A stretch of 64,000 nt of DNA from Dysgonomonas sp. UBA7710. GTDB taxonomy: Bacteria > Bacteroidota > Bacteroidia > Bacteroidales > Dysgonomonadaceae. This document shows positions 32,450 through 41,428 of the stretch, in pieces. The stretch spans positions 124,001 to 188,000 of the forward strand of contig NZ_DLFW01000002.1 of the NCBI RefSeq assembly GCF_002482385.1, read 5' to 3'. Each line of letters opens with the position of its first letter. Within the stretch, counting starts at the first letter, position 1. Both the position numbers and the translations under genes were made by a program. The notes beneath the pieces were generated by a model. It searched no databases and was not told the DNA's origin. It saw only the letters and a program-made list of their open reading frames with translations.

Positions 32450-34048
32450 TTAGTTCTTTCCTTTAAGCAAGCTATTATACAGATTGTCATTGTGTATAAT
32501 CTCATAGGCCTTTTTGAATGTCTCACTATACCCGTTATATATTTTGAGAGATGTTTCCGTATCATACACATCCCGCGCCAGAAGCATTTTCAGCTGCATT
32601 CTGATTAAGTCTGAAGCTTTATTGAATTCATCCTCGTTATATGTAATTTTCTCTTCTTCTCCGGCAGCTACAATCTTCTCCAACAGGCTTTGCGGAACAA
32701 TATATTTCTTCAGAAAAGCTTCTTTTGTAGGATATTCATCCAGAATATCTTTACGATGATTATCTACTTCACTATACGCAACTTTATAGATAAGTCCCCT
32801 GTTTGCAATATTTCTGAAATAGGGTGTATAATTTGTCGTGTCCAGTGGAACAAAGTAGTCCGGCATAATACCTCCGCCACCATATACAGTCCTGTGATTC
32901 ATCAGGGTTGTGTATTTTAGCGAGTCAGGAAAGTGGATACTGTCGGCGTGCATCATTTCCCCTTTATTATATCTTTCTATTACGTCCATATTATAGGATG
33001 TAAGATCTCCGCTTGTGTATGGCTTTTGTATAGAACGTCCTGTCGGAGTATAGTAACGGGCTACAGTCAACCTTATCATTGATTCGTCAGGGAGCGGGAT
33101 TTGTCTTTGTACAAGTCCTTTGCCGAAGCTGCGGCGGCCAACAATTACACCTCTGTCCCAATCCTGAACTGCACCTGACAAAATTTCACTCGCTGAGGCC
33201 GAGCCTTCATTAATCATAATTACCACTTTTCCATCTTCGAAATTTCCTTTTTCAGTCGATACTTCATCCCTTCTCGGTTGACGCAATCCCTCTGTGTAAA
33301 CAATAAGTTTACCTTTACTGAGAAACTCGTCTGACAGGTCGATTGCAGGAGCCATATATCCCCCGCCATTACCTTCAAGGTCGAGTATGAGGTTTTTCAT
33401 CCCTTCCTTTTTTAATTTTGCTAAAGCATCCTGAAATTCTTTTGTTGTTGTAGCCCCGAAGCGAATGATGCGTATATACCCCGTATTATTATCTACCATA
33501 TAGGAAGCATCTATGCTATATACAGGTATTTTTGCGCGGGTTATTTTGAATTCCAGCAGTTCCGGCACGCCGCGGCGCAGAACCTTTATATCCACTTTTG
33601 TTCCTTTGGGGCCTTTGAGACGCGACATGACATATTTTGTCGACCTTTTTACTCCTGCTATAAGCGTATCATTTACATAGAGAATTTTATCCCCGGCCAT
33701 CAATCCGGCTTTTTCAGAAGGGCCTCCGGGTAATGCTTCGATGACGTAAAGCGTATCGGTTAACATGTTGAACGAGATTCCGATTCCGTCGAAGTTACCC
33801 TCAAGAGGTTCATTCATATCTTGTACTTCATCTGTGCTGATGTAGGTAGAGTGAGGGTCCAGCTTCTCCAGAAGTGATTTAATAGCATCTTCAGCAAGCT
33901 TTTGGTCATTTACATCATCTACATACAGATTTTCGATAATTGCCATTGTTGTCGCTACTTTTTTAGACCCTTCACTCATTTTGAACTGGGCAGAGGCAGA
34001 AGCTACAATGGTAAGAAAGCACAGAGCCGCGATAATAACTCTTTTCAT
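32450..34048 (-). CDS. ctpA: S41 family C-terminal processing peptidase
   Basis: A 532-residue exported protease with a signal peptide (MKRVIIAALCFLTIVASASAQ), a PDZ domain (about residues 85-170, GIGISFNMLTDTLYVIEALPGGPSEKAGLMAGDKIL) and the S41 tail-specific protease domain. The catalytic Ser285 is in EGSASASE and Lys310 in RRSFGKGLVQ, spaced 25 as in E. coli Tsp. It trims C-termini of periplasmic proteins. It is last in the minus-strand run tig-clpP-clpX-recQ-coaD, all linked to protein or DNA quality control except coaD. Confidence 0.94.
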   Translation of the reverse strand: MKRVIIAALCFLTIVASASAQFKMSEGSKKVATTMAIIENLYVDDVNDQKLAEDAIKSLLEKLDPHSTYISTDEVQDMNEPLEGNFDGIGISFNMLTDTLYVIEALPGGPSEKAGLMAGDKILYVNDTLIAGVKRSTKYVMSRLKGPKGTKVDIKVLRRGVPELLEFKITRAKIPVYSIDASYMVDNNTGYIRIIRFGATTTKEFQDALAKLKKEGMKNLILDLEGNGGGYMAPAIDLSDEFLSKGKLIVYTEGLRQPRRDEVSTEKGNFEDGKVVIMINEGSASASEILSGAVQDWDRGVIVGRRSFGKGLVQRQIPLPDESMIRLTVARYYTPTGRSIQKPYTSGDLTSYNMDVIERYNKGEMMHADSIHFPDSLKYTTLMNHRTVYGGGGIMPDYFVPLDTTNYTPYFRNIANRGLIYKVAYSEVDNHRKDILDEYPTKEAFLKKYIVPQSLLEKIVAAGEEEKITYNEDEFNKASDLIRMQLKMLLARDVYDTETSLKIYNGYSETFKKAYEIIHNDNLYNSLLKGKN

Positions 34049-34113
34049 ATATATTTATCTTGATTATATTTATGTTTCTGCAAAATACGAATATTGTTCT
34101 GTGTAATTCAGAT

Positions 34114-34581
34114 CTATTGCCAGGTTTTCAGATTCATGCCTTCGGGTATAAATTCGCTGACATCATGTCCGAATCTTAATAACTCGCGTACTATGGTAGA
34201 ACTAATATGTGTGAGTTCTGGTTCAGTGAAAAGTATAAAAGTTTCGATTCCTGAAATCTTCCGGTTCATATCGGCAATTGTTTTTTCGTATTCGAAGTCA
34301 TTTACCGAGCGTATACCTCTTACTATAAAATGGGCTTCAACTGCTTTAGCAAAATCTACGGTCAGGCTATCATAAGTTTCTACGGAAATGCGAGACTCGT
34401 TTTTATAGAGTGAGCGTATCATCTCGATGCGGTGTTCGAGAGAGAAATAGCTTTTTTTTGCATCATTCTTCCCAATGGCAATAACGATCTCATCGACTAA
34501 TTCGAGAGACCGTTTTACCAATGAATGATGCCCTATCGTAAAGGGATCGAATGTTCCCGGAAAGATTGCTTTTTTCTTCAT
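34114..34581 (-). CDS. coaD: Pantetheine-phosphate adenylyltransferase
   Basis: A 155-residue enzyme that makes dephospho-CoA from 4'-phosphopantetheine and ATP. Motifs: FPGTFDPFTIGHHSLVKR (TxGH nucleotidyltransferase site, residues 7-24), VRGIRSVNDFEYE and HISSTIVREL (ISST site). I start it at ATG 34581, four bases after the recQ stop; an upstream in-frame start would add 23 residues overlapping recQ and lacking in the family. It is fourth in the CoA pathway whose earlier genes panC and panD are at 22-23 kb. Confidence 0.95.
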   Translation of the reverse strand: MKKKAIFPGTFDPFTIGHHSLVKRSLELVDEIVIAIGKNDAKKSYFSLEHRIEMIRSLYKNESRISVETYDSLTVDFAKAVEAHFIVRGIRSVNDFEYEKTIADMNRKISGIETFILFTEPELTHISSTIVRELLRFGHDVSEFIPEGMNLKTWQ

Positions 34582-34585
34582 TATT

Positions 34586-36781
34586 CTAGTTTGCCATATC
34601 AGATATGAATTTGATACGGACCAAACGGATTTCATCTTCTGAATATTCACCTAACTCGTTGATTGCTTCTTCCAGATCGTCCGATTCGGCTTCCTGGAAA
34701 TATTGAAAAATATCATCCAGATGATCTTCGTCGATTACCTCACGCAAGAAATAATCAATATTGATTTTGGTGCCTGAATATACAATTGCTTCAACTTCAT
34801 TGAGCAATTCTGTAAAATCAATTCCTTTCGATTCCGCCAGATCGTCCAAGGCTACTTTTCTGTCGATGGCCTGTACGATGGCAACCTTTAGTTTAGACTT
34901 GTTGGCTACGGTTCTTACACGTAAATCTTCAGGACGTTCAATCTCGTTTTCTTCAACATGTTTCTTTATAATTTGCAGGAATTCGGCTCCGTATCTTTTA
35001 GCCTTACCCGCACCTACACCCGGAATATTCTGTAATTCCTCCATTGTGATAGGATAGATGGTTGCCATCGCTTCCAATGAAGGGTCCTGGAAAATCACAT
35101 ATGGCGGAACGTTATTGTTCTTAGCCATTTTTTTGCGAAGGTCCTTCATTATGGAAAATAATACCGGGTCTACGGCCGAACCACCGCCACCGCCTTTCAC
35201 TACTACATCGTCTATGTTGTCATCGTCTTCCAGATCTTCTTCATCGGCAGTTGTGATTTTGAAAGATACAGGCTTTTTAAGGAAGTCTTTTCCTTTTTTT
35301 GTAATCTTTAATAGCCCGTAATTTTCGATATCCTTATCAAAATATCCTGCGATAATGGCCTGACGAATCACTGCATTCCATGTATCTTCATCGGCATCAT
35401 CTCCGGAACCGAACACTTCCAGATCCTGATGCTCGTATGTTTCAATTTCGGATGTTTCTTTACCTCTGAGGATATTGATAACATAATCCGTCTTGAATTT
35501 TTCTTTTAACGCAACTACAGCTTCCAGAGCTGTTAATAATAAATCTTTAGCTTCCACCTGTTTTTTTGGATTTACACAATTGTCACAATTTCCACAATTT
35601 CTCACTTTATATTCTTCACCGAAATAATGAAGGAGCACCTTTTTTCTGCATAATGCAGTCTCTGCGTATGCCGCTGTTTCAAGGAGCAGTTGTTTTCCTA
35701 TTTCTTGTTCGGCAACAGGTTTTCCCTGCATGAACTTCTCTAGTTTCTGTAAGTCTTTAAAGGAGTAGAAGGCAATGCATTTTCCTTCGCCTCCGTCTCG
35801 TCCGGCACGGCCTGTTTCCTGATAATATCCTTCAAGGCTCTTTGGCATGTCGTAATGTATTACATACCTTACATCCGGCTTGTCTATCCCCATCCCGAAG
35901 GCAATAGTCGCTACGATAACATCGACCTGTTCCATCAGGAATGCATCCTGATTTGCAGAGCGCGTATTTGCATCCAATCCTGCGTGATATGGTAATGCAT
36001 TGATATTATTTGTTTGCAGTATTTCTGCAAATTCTTCTACTTTCTTGCGGCTCAGGCAATATATAATACCCGATTTATGTCCCTGCGATTTGATATATTT
36101 TATAATATCCTTGTCTACATTGTTCGTTTTGGAACGCACTTCATAGAAAAGATTTTCTCTGTTGAATGAGGCTTTGAAAACATCGGCTTCGACCATTCCC
36201 AGATTCTTCTGGATGTCGAGTTGTACTTTTGGAGTAGCTGTCGCTGTGAGCGCGATGATCGGATGTTTACCTATCTCGGTAACTATAGGACGTATCCGCC
36301 TGTATTCCGGACGGAAATCATGTCCCCATTCCGATATACAGTGTGCTTCATCTATAGCGTAAAACGAAATCTTTATTTGCCGGAGAAAATCTATGTTTTC
36401 TTCTTTTGTCAAGGATTCGGGCGCTACATACAGTAACTTGGTTTTACCTGAAAGGATATCGCCTTTCACCTGTTCTATGGCAGCTTTGTTTAGTGATGAA
36501 TTGATGAAATGGGCAACTCCATCTTCCTCGCTGAAATTGCGCATAGCATCTACCTGATTCTTCATCAGCGCTATAAGCGGTGATATGATAACGGCCGTTC
36601 CCTCCATCAACAGGGCCGGCAACTGGTAGCAAAGCGACTTCCCTCCCCCTGTAGGCATCAGGACAAAAGTATCCTTCTCGTCCAGAAGATTCTGGATGAT
36701 TGCCTCTTGGTTTCCTTTGAATTTATCAAAGCCAAAATGCTTTTTTAAAGCAACGGTCAGTTTATCGTTTCGGTCAGGCAT
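34586..36781 (-). CDS. recQ: ATP-dependent DNA helicase RecQ
   Basis: A 731-residue 3'-5' helicase. Superfamily 2 motifs: MPTGGGKSLCYQLP, AIDEAHCISEWGHDFRPEY (DEAH box plus aromatic loop), and YYQETGRAGRDG. A zinc-binding RQC region follows (CRKKVLLHYFGEEYKVRNCGNCDNC, four Cys), then a winged helix, a five-Gly linker (KGGGGGSAVDP, about residue 530) and an HRDC domain. The C-terminus carries an extra roughly 120-residue acidic extension, which makes it longer than E. coli RecQ (about 610) but usual for Bacteroidetes. It is followed 4 bp later by coaD. Confidence 0.95.
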   Translation of the reverse strand: MPDRNDKLTVALKKHFGFDKFKGNQEAIIQNLLDEKDTFVLMPTGGGKSLCYQLPALLMEGTAVIISPLIALMKNQVDAMRNFSEEDGVAHFINSSLNKAAIEQVKGDILSGKTKLLYVAPESLTKEENIDFLRQIKISFYAIDEAHCISEWGHDFRPEYRRIRPIVTEIGKHPIIALTATATPKVQLDIQKNLGMVEADVFKASFNRENLFYEVRSKTNNVDKDIIKYIKSQGHKSGIIYCLSRKKVEEFAEILQTNNINALPYHAGLDANTRSANQDAFLMEQVDVIVATIAFGMGIDKPDVRYVIHYDMPKSLEGYYQETGRAGRDGGEGKCIAFYSFKDLQKLEKFMQGKPVAEQEIGKQLLLETAAYAETALCRKKVLLHYFGEEYKVRNCGNCDNCVNPKKQVEAKDLLLTALEAVVALKEKFKTDYVINILRGKETSEIETYEHQDLEVFGSGDDADEDTWNAVIRQAIIAGYFDKDIENYGLLKITKKGKDFLKKPVSFKITTADEEDLEDDDNIDDVVVKGGGGGSAVDPVLFSIMKDLRKKMAKNNNVPPYVIFQDPSLEAMATIYPITMEELQNIPGVGAGKAKRYGAEFLQIIKKHVEENEIERPEDLRVRTVANKSKLKVAIVQAIDRKVALDDLAESKGIDFTELLNEVEAIVYSGTKINIDYFLREVIDEDHLDDIFQYFQEAESDDLEEAINELGEYSEDEIRLVRIKFISDMAN

Positions 36782-36878
36782 ATTTGTAAAAAAATAGGCT
36801 ATTATGTTATACGAAGATAAAGTCCTAATTTTAAATCTCCAACTTAAAATAGGCTATTTTTTATGAAAAAAACAAACT

Positions 36879-38114
36879 TTATTGTGAATTTTTGAGTTTT
36901 ATCATTTGCGACTTCGCGAGTTGTTCTTCGGCATAGTCTTTAGTGATGTGTAATTGCGTTTGTTTTGTAGATGGTATGGTAAACATTGCGTCCATCATTA
37001 TATTTTCTACAATGGAGCGCAATCCTCTTGCTCCTAATTTGTATTCTATAGCCTTGTCTACAATAAATTCGTATACATCTTCGTCGAATGTGAGATCTAC
37101 GTCATCCATCTTGAAGAGCTTGATATATTGTTTTATTATAGAGTTTTTAGGCTCGGTAAGAATTCTGCGCAAAGCACTCCGGTCCAATGCATCCAGATAT
37201 GTCAGTATTGGTAGACGTCCGATAATTTCGGGAATCAGTCCGTAAGATTTTAAATCCTGAGGAGCTACATATTGCAACAGGTTTTCTCTGTCTACTTCTG
37301 CATTTTTCAGAGAAGAGGCATATCCTACTACTTTAGTATTCAGGCGTTGGGCAATTTTCCGTTCTATACCGTCAAACGCTCCTCCGCAAATAAAGAGAAT
37401 GTTTTTGGTGTCGACAGCGATCATTTTTTGGTCAGGGTGCTTACGGCCTCCTTGTGGCGGTACATTTACGATTGACCCTTCCAATAATTTTAGTAGTCCT
37501 TGTTGTACTCCTTCACCACTTACATCACGGGTAATGGATGGGTTGTCGCTTTTACGTGCTATCTTATCTATCTCGTCAATGAATACGATTCCTCTCTCGG
37601 CTGATGCTACATCATAGTCCGAAGCCTGAAGTAGCCGTGTAAGGATACTTTCTATGTCTTCTCCTACATATCCGGCTTCGGTAAGTACGGTTGCGTCTAC
37701 AATGGCGAAAGGTACATGCAGCATCTTTGCTATTGTACGGGCCAGAAGTGTCTTTCCGGTGCCGGTAGGGCCTACAAGGATAATATTCGATTTTTCTATT
37801 TCTATATCATCGTTCTTTTCCTGTAATATCCGTTTGTAGTGATTATAAACGGCAACAGCCAGATAGCGTTTGGCGTTATCTTGTCCGATAATATATCCAT
37901 CGAGGTATTCTTTTATCTTTTTGGGGTCAGGGAGTTGTGTCTTATCAATGCCTATCGAAGATTTTTGTTTAGCTTCGATGCTTTCTTTTACGATTTGGTA
38001 GGCCTGTTCGGCGCAACTGTCGCAGATATCTGCGGACAAACCGGATATAAGCATGTTCACATCCTTATCGCTTCGTCCGCAAAAACTGCATTGGTTTATT
38101 TCTTTTTTTGCCAT
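36879..38114 (-). CDS. clpX: ClpX, ATPase and specificity subunit of ClpXP
   Basis: A 411-residue AAA+ unfoldase. The N-terminal zinc domain has four Cys (CSFCGRSDKDVNMLISGLSADICDSC, residues 9-34); Walker A is GPTGTGKT, Walker B IVFIDEIDK. It recognises tagged proteins, unfolds them and feeds them to ClpP, encoded 54 bp upstream. The short clpP-clpX spacer contains a 12-bp hairpin. Confidence 0.97.
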   Translation of the reverse strand: MAKKEINQCSFCGRSDKDVNMLISGLSADICDSCAEQAYQIVKESIEAKQKSSIGIDKTQLPDPKKIKEYLDGYIIGQDNAKRYLAVAVYNHYKRILQEKNDDIEIEKSNIILVGPTGTGKTLLARTIAKMLHVPFAIVDATVLTEAGYVGEDIESILTRLLQASDYDVASAERGIVFIDEIDKIARKSDNPSITRDVSGEGVQQGLLKLLEGSIVNVPPQGGRKHPDQKMIAVDTKNILFICGGAFDGIERKIAQRLNTKVVGYASSLKNAEVDRENLLQYVAPQDLKSYGLIPEIIGRLPILTYLDALDRSALRRILTEPKNSIIKQYIKLFKMDDVDLTFDEDVYEFIVDKAIEYKLGARGLRSIVENIMMDAMFTIPSTKQTQLHITKDYAEEQLAKSQMIKLKNSQ

Positions 38115-38127
38115 AAATTGAATTATA

Positions 38128-38163
38128 AGTAGTGGGTTCTAAGCTTTATCTGAACCCATTACT
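38128..38163 (-). promoter_or_regulatory. Hairpin between clpP and clpX
   Basis: AGTAGTGGGTTC (38128-38139) pairs with GAACCCATTACT (38152-38163) with one G-T wobble and a 12-nt loop. On the minus strand there is no following T-run, so partial termination or mRNA processing is more likely than full termination. Confidence 0.5.
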
Positions 38164-38168
38164 TACTA

Positions 38169-38837
38169 TTACTTATTTCTTGTTAAAACTTCGTCTACCA
38201 TACCATAATCTTTGGCTTCGGCCGAGGTCATCCAATAATCACGGTCAGAATCTTTTTCAACCCTGTCGAATGGTTGTCCTGAGTGATCGGCTATAATGGT
38301 GTATAGTTCTTTTTTTATTTTACCTATCTCACGGGCAGTGATTTCAATATCGGATGCCTGTCCTTGTGCGCCTCCTAGTGGTTGGTGAATCATTACGCGT
38401 GAATGTTTCAGTGCAAAACGTTTGCCTTTTTCTCCTGCTACAAGTAGTACGGCTGCCATAGACGCTGCAATACCTGTACAGATGGTAGAGACATTGCTGT
38501 TTATAAACTGCATGGTGTCATAGATACCGTATCCTGCATAAACAGAACCGCCGGGAGAATTGATGTAGATAGATATATCTTTACCGGAATCGGCGGAATC
38601 AAGATAAAGCAGCTGTGCCTGGATTACATTAGCGGTATAATCGTCTATCTGAGTGCCTAAAAAGATGATCCGGTCCATCATCAGACGGGAAAATACATCC
38701 ATTTGTGCCACATTCAGCTGACGTTCTTCTATGATAGTGGGTGAAATATAGCTGCTTGTAATATCTACATATTTATCTAGAGCAAGTCCGTTCAGTCCTA
38801 AATGCTTGGTAGCATATTTCTTAAATTCATTGTTCAT
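38169..38837 (-). CDS. clpP: ClpP, proteolytic subunit
   Basis: A 222-residue serine protease that forms tetradecamers. The catalytic Ser126 lies in CTGIAASMAAVLL and His151 in SRVMIHQPLGGAQGQ; the oligomer handle LYTIIADHSGQ follows. Its N-terminus (first about 30 residues) resembles a propeptide longer than in E. coli. It lies between tig and clpX, as in many bacteria. The spacer 38838-39024 shows no gene. Confidence 0.97.
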   Translation of the reverse strand: MNNEFKKYATKHLGLNGLALDKYVDITSSYISPTIIEERQLNVAQMDVFSRLMMDRIIFLGTQIDDYTANVIQAQLLYLDSADSGKDISIYINSPGGSVYAGYGIYDTMQFINSNVSTICTGIAASMAAVLLVAGEKGKRFALKHSRVMIHQPLGGAQGQASDIEITAREIGKIKKELYTIIADHSGQPFDRVEKDSDRDYWMTSAEAKDYGMVDEVLTRNK

Positions 38838-39024
38838 AACATTTTCCTTTCAATAAGTGAATAATTAAATACTATAAGTCTTATAAACAATTATCATGCC
38901 ATTGTAACCGGCACAAAAAAGAGGCTAATATTCAGCCCCATTTCTTATAAACAAAGTTATAAATAAAAAATTGAAAAGCTAAGATATTATTCACTGTATT
39001 TCTTCTATTATTTCACGGAAAACG

Positions 39025-39055
39025 GGCAGAAAGAGTAATTATTCTTCTGCCCGCT
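39025..39055 (-). terminator. Terminator of tig
   Basis: CGGGCAGAA (39025-39033) / TTCTGCCCG (39047-39055), 9-bp stem, followed on the minus strand by TTTTCC, 18 bp past the tig stop. Confidence 0.75.
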
Positions 39056-39073
39056 ATATAATTTCATTCAGGT

Positions 39074-40456
39074 TTAAGCTTCTTCCTGTTTGTCATCTTC
39101 TTTTTCGAAGAATTTGCGGAAGTCATCCAGTGAAATGGATTTTTCTTCTATACCTAATTTTGTTTTCAATGCATCGATTATCTTGTTCTCCATTGCGCGT
39201 TCGAGCAGGTTGCGGGCATTGTCTTTGTTTTTCAACATGTCATTCGCATAATTTTCAACCATTTCGTCCGGCAGGTTCATCATGCCATATTGAGCGAATT
39301 GTGCTCTTGCTGCCTGCATCGCAATAGTTTTCATATCTTCATTTTCAATCTTGATATCGTAATCTTTTGCGATTTGTTCCTTAATAAGGTGGAATTTCAG
39401 GTCGGCAACGATTTTCGGATAATCAGCTTCAATAGATTCTGCAGTTCTTTCTTCACCTGATGCTAGCAGCCATCTTTTCAGGAAAGCATCCGGAAATTGA
39501 AGGTCTCCGACTTTTTTCTCCAGCAGTTCTTTTGCATCCAAGAGGAATTTGTAATCACTATCCGGAGCAAACTGGTCTTCGATAGTTTCTTTTACTTTAG
39601 CCTTGAACTCAGCTGCATCTTTTACTGTATCTGCGCCGAATACTTTGTCGAACAGATCTTTATCTAATTCAGCTTCTTTGTAACGGGTGATTTCGGTGAT
39701 TTCGAATTTAAATTCAGGAGCGATGGCCTCTACTGCATCTTTTTCGATGTGAAGTAATGAAGCTATTTCCGTTTCGTTTCCTTCATATGCTTTGCCCGGA
39801 TTGAATGTGATTACATCTCCGGCTTTTGCACCTACAAATTTGGCTTGTTCGTCGGCATCTTTCATGTAAGATGGCATTACTACGCCGGCTTCTACATTGA
39901 TGCCGCCTTCTTTTACTTTCCCATCTTCCAGTTCAGAGATAGTACCTCTGATAAGGTCGGTTGCAATTGCGCCATCTTCGATCTTATCGTACTTACCATA
40001 GTTTGCTTTGTAAGATTCGATTTGCTTGTCAACAAGCTCTTCGTTTACATCGATTTTGTAGTAAGTTACTTTATCTTTCTTGGTCAGCGACAGTTTAATT
40101 TCAGGAGCAAGGGCGATATCGAAATAGAAATCATAGTCGCCTTCTGTTGCAAAATCGATTGCCTGTTGTTTTTCTTCGTTAGGAAGCGGTTCACCAAGCA
40201 CATTCAATTTGTTCTCCTGAATATAGTTATATAGGCTTTCACCTACTATTTTGTTTATTTCTTCGGCCATTATGGATTTACCATACATTTTTTTTACCAT
40301 ACCTACAGGCACGGTTCCCGGACGGAATCCCGGTACATTTGCTTTTTTGCGGAAAGTTTTCAGTGCGCTGTCAAGTTTTTCCTGATAGTCAGCTTTGGCA
40401 ACACTGATCTGTAGAATAGCGTTTACACTATCAACATTTGTTAGAGATACATTCAT
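39074..40456 (-). CDS. tig: Trigger factor
   Basis: A 460-residue ribosome-bound chaperone. The N-terminal ribosome-docking domain has the GFRPGTVP signature (residues 43-50), followed by an FKBP-like region that is diverged (KDKVTYYKIDVNEELVDKQIESYKANYG) and the helical C-terminal substrate-binding domain. Bacteroidetes trigger factors commonly have a weak or absent prolyl isomerase domain. The acidic tail KFFEKEDDKQEEA is typical. It heads the tig-clpP-clpX run but has its own terminator. Confidence 0.94.
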   Translation of the reverse strand: MNVSLTNVDSVNAILQISVAKADYQEKLDSALKTFRKKANVPGFRPGTVPVGMVKKMYGKSIMAEEINKIVGESLYNYIQENKLNVLGEPLPNEEKQQAIDFATEGDYDFYFDIALAPEIKLSLTKKDKVTYYKIDVNEELVDKQIESYKANYGKYDKIEDGAIATDLIRGTISELEDGKVKEGGINVEAGVVMPSYMKDADEQAKFVGAKAGDVITFNPGKAYEGNETEIASLLHIEKDAVEAIAPEFKFEITEITRYKEAELDKDLFDKVFGADTVKDAAEFKAKVKETIEDQFAPDSDYKFLLDAKELLEKKVGDLQFPDAFLKRWLLASGEERTAESIEADYPKIVADLKFHLIKEQIAKDYDIKIENEDMKTIAMQAARAQFAQYGMMNLPDEMVENYANDMLKNKDNARNLLERAMENKIIDALKTKLGIEEKSISLDDFRKFFEKEDDKQEEA

Positions 40457-40541
40457 CTTAACGGGTCTATTTTAAATTATTACAAGTTTATTCAAATGTA
40501 TAAGAAAAAGTTAGCTTTCACAGCTCTCTTTTTTGGTGGTG

Positions 40542-40549
40542 CAAAAATA
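40542..40549 (-). promoter_or_regulatory. -7 promoter element of tig
   Basis: On the minus strand TATTTTTG (TAnnTTTG), 86 bp upstream of the start codon at 40456. Confidence 0.5.
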
Positions 40550-40642
40550 GTCTTATTATTGTAATATTCAAAGAGAAATAATAATTAATCTCAAAGCCCT
40601 TTTTATAAAAATAAGGCATAATGCGTTAAAAATATGTTTTGT

Positions 40643-40674
40643 AACATGTTTTATATAAAAAAATACTAACTTTG
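40643..40674 (+). promoter_or_regulatory. Promoter and possible operator of the Crp/Fnr gene
   Basis: The -7-like TAACTTTG is at 40667-40674. A symmetric TAACATGTTTTA-type site, with the perfect core AACATGTT (40643-40650), lies where an activator or autoregulator of the Crp/Fnr class could bind. No experimental consensus is claimed. Confidence 0.35.
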
Positions 40675-40726
40675 TTTTTAAGTTAATTATTGAACCTGAC
40701 TTTATTTATATATCAAGCTTTTCTCT

Positions 40727-41428
40727 ATGGTAGCAGATAGCAGCAATGTTGTAAGTATATCGGAATGTATCCCGGAGATTTGGGATTTGTTGAATAATAA
40801 GGAACGTGACTTAATTTCGGCAAACGCGAAGATTCTTGACTATAAGAAGAATGAGGTAATCTACAGAGAAGAAGAAGCGCCTCAGGAGTTGATGTGTCTG
40901 TGTAAAGGCAAAGTCAAGATATATAAAGATGGGGTAGGTGGACGTAGCCAGATAATCAGAATGATACGTCCAACCCAGTATTTCGGTTACCGGGCCTATT
41001 TTGCAAATCAGCCGTATGTAACAGCTGCTTCGGCTTTTGAAGCTTCCACTATCTGTTTTATATCGATGCAGATTATTGAAGAGATAGTTTCTGTAAACCC
41101 CAAATTAGGTATGTTCTTTATCCGTGAGTTGTCGACAGATCTGGGAATTGCAGATGAGAGAGTCGTTAATCTTACCCAGAAACATATCCGGGGACGTTTG
41201 GCAGAATCACTAATCTTCCTTATTGAAAACTACGGACTGGAAGAAGACGGTGCTACTATCAGTATCTATCTGTCTCGTGAGGACCTTGCCAATTTGTCGA
41301 ATATGACAACCTCAAATGCCATCAGGACACTGTCTACATTTGTTGATGAGCATATAATTACGCTCGACGGTCGAAAAATCAAGATAATAGACGAAGAAAA
41401 GCTACGACGAATAAGCAAAATCGGATGA
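40727..41428 (+). CDS. Crp/Fnr family transcriptional regulator
   Basis: A 233-residue regulator with an N-terminal cyclic-nucleotide-binding-like beta-roll (residues 25-135, VIYREEEAPQELMCLCKGKVKIY, FGYRAYFANQPYVTAASAFEAS) and a C-terminal winged helix (residues 165-230, LSREDLANLSNMTTSNAIRTLSTFVDEHII). It lacks the N-terminal Cys cluster of oxygen-sensing Fnr, so the ligand is not evident. The stop overlaps the start of the GH3 gene (ATGA), so the two proteins are made together. Confidence 0.92.
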   Translation: MVADSSNVVSISECIPEIWDLLNNKERDLISANAKILDYKKNEVIYREEEAPQELMCLCKGKVKIYKDGVGGRSQIIRMIRPTQYFGYRAYFANQPYVTAASAFEASTICFISMQIIEEIVSVNPKLGMFFIRELSTDLGIADERVVNLTQKHIRGRLAESLIFLIENYGLEEDGATISIYLSREDLANLSNMTTSNAIRTLSTFVDEHIITLDGRKIKIIDEEKLRRISKIG

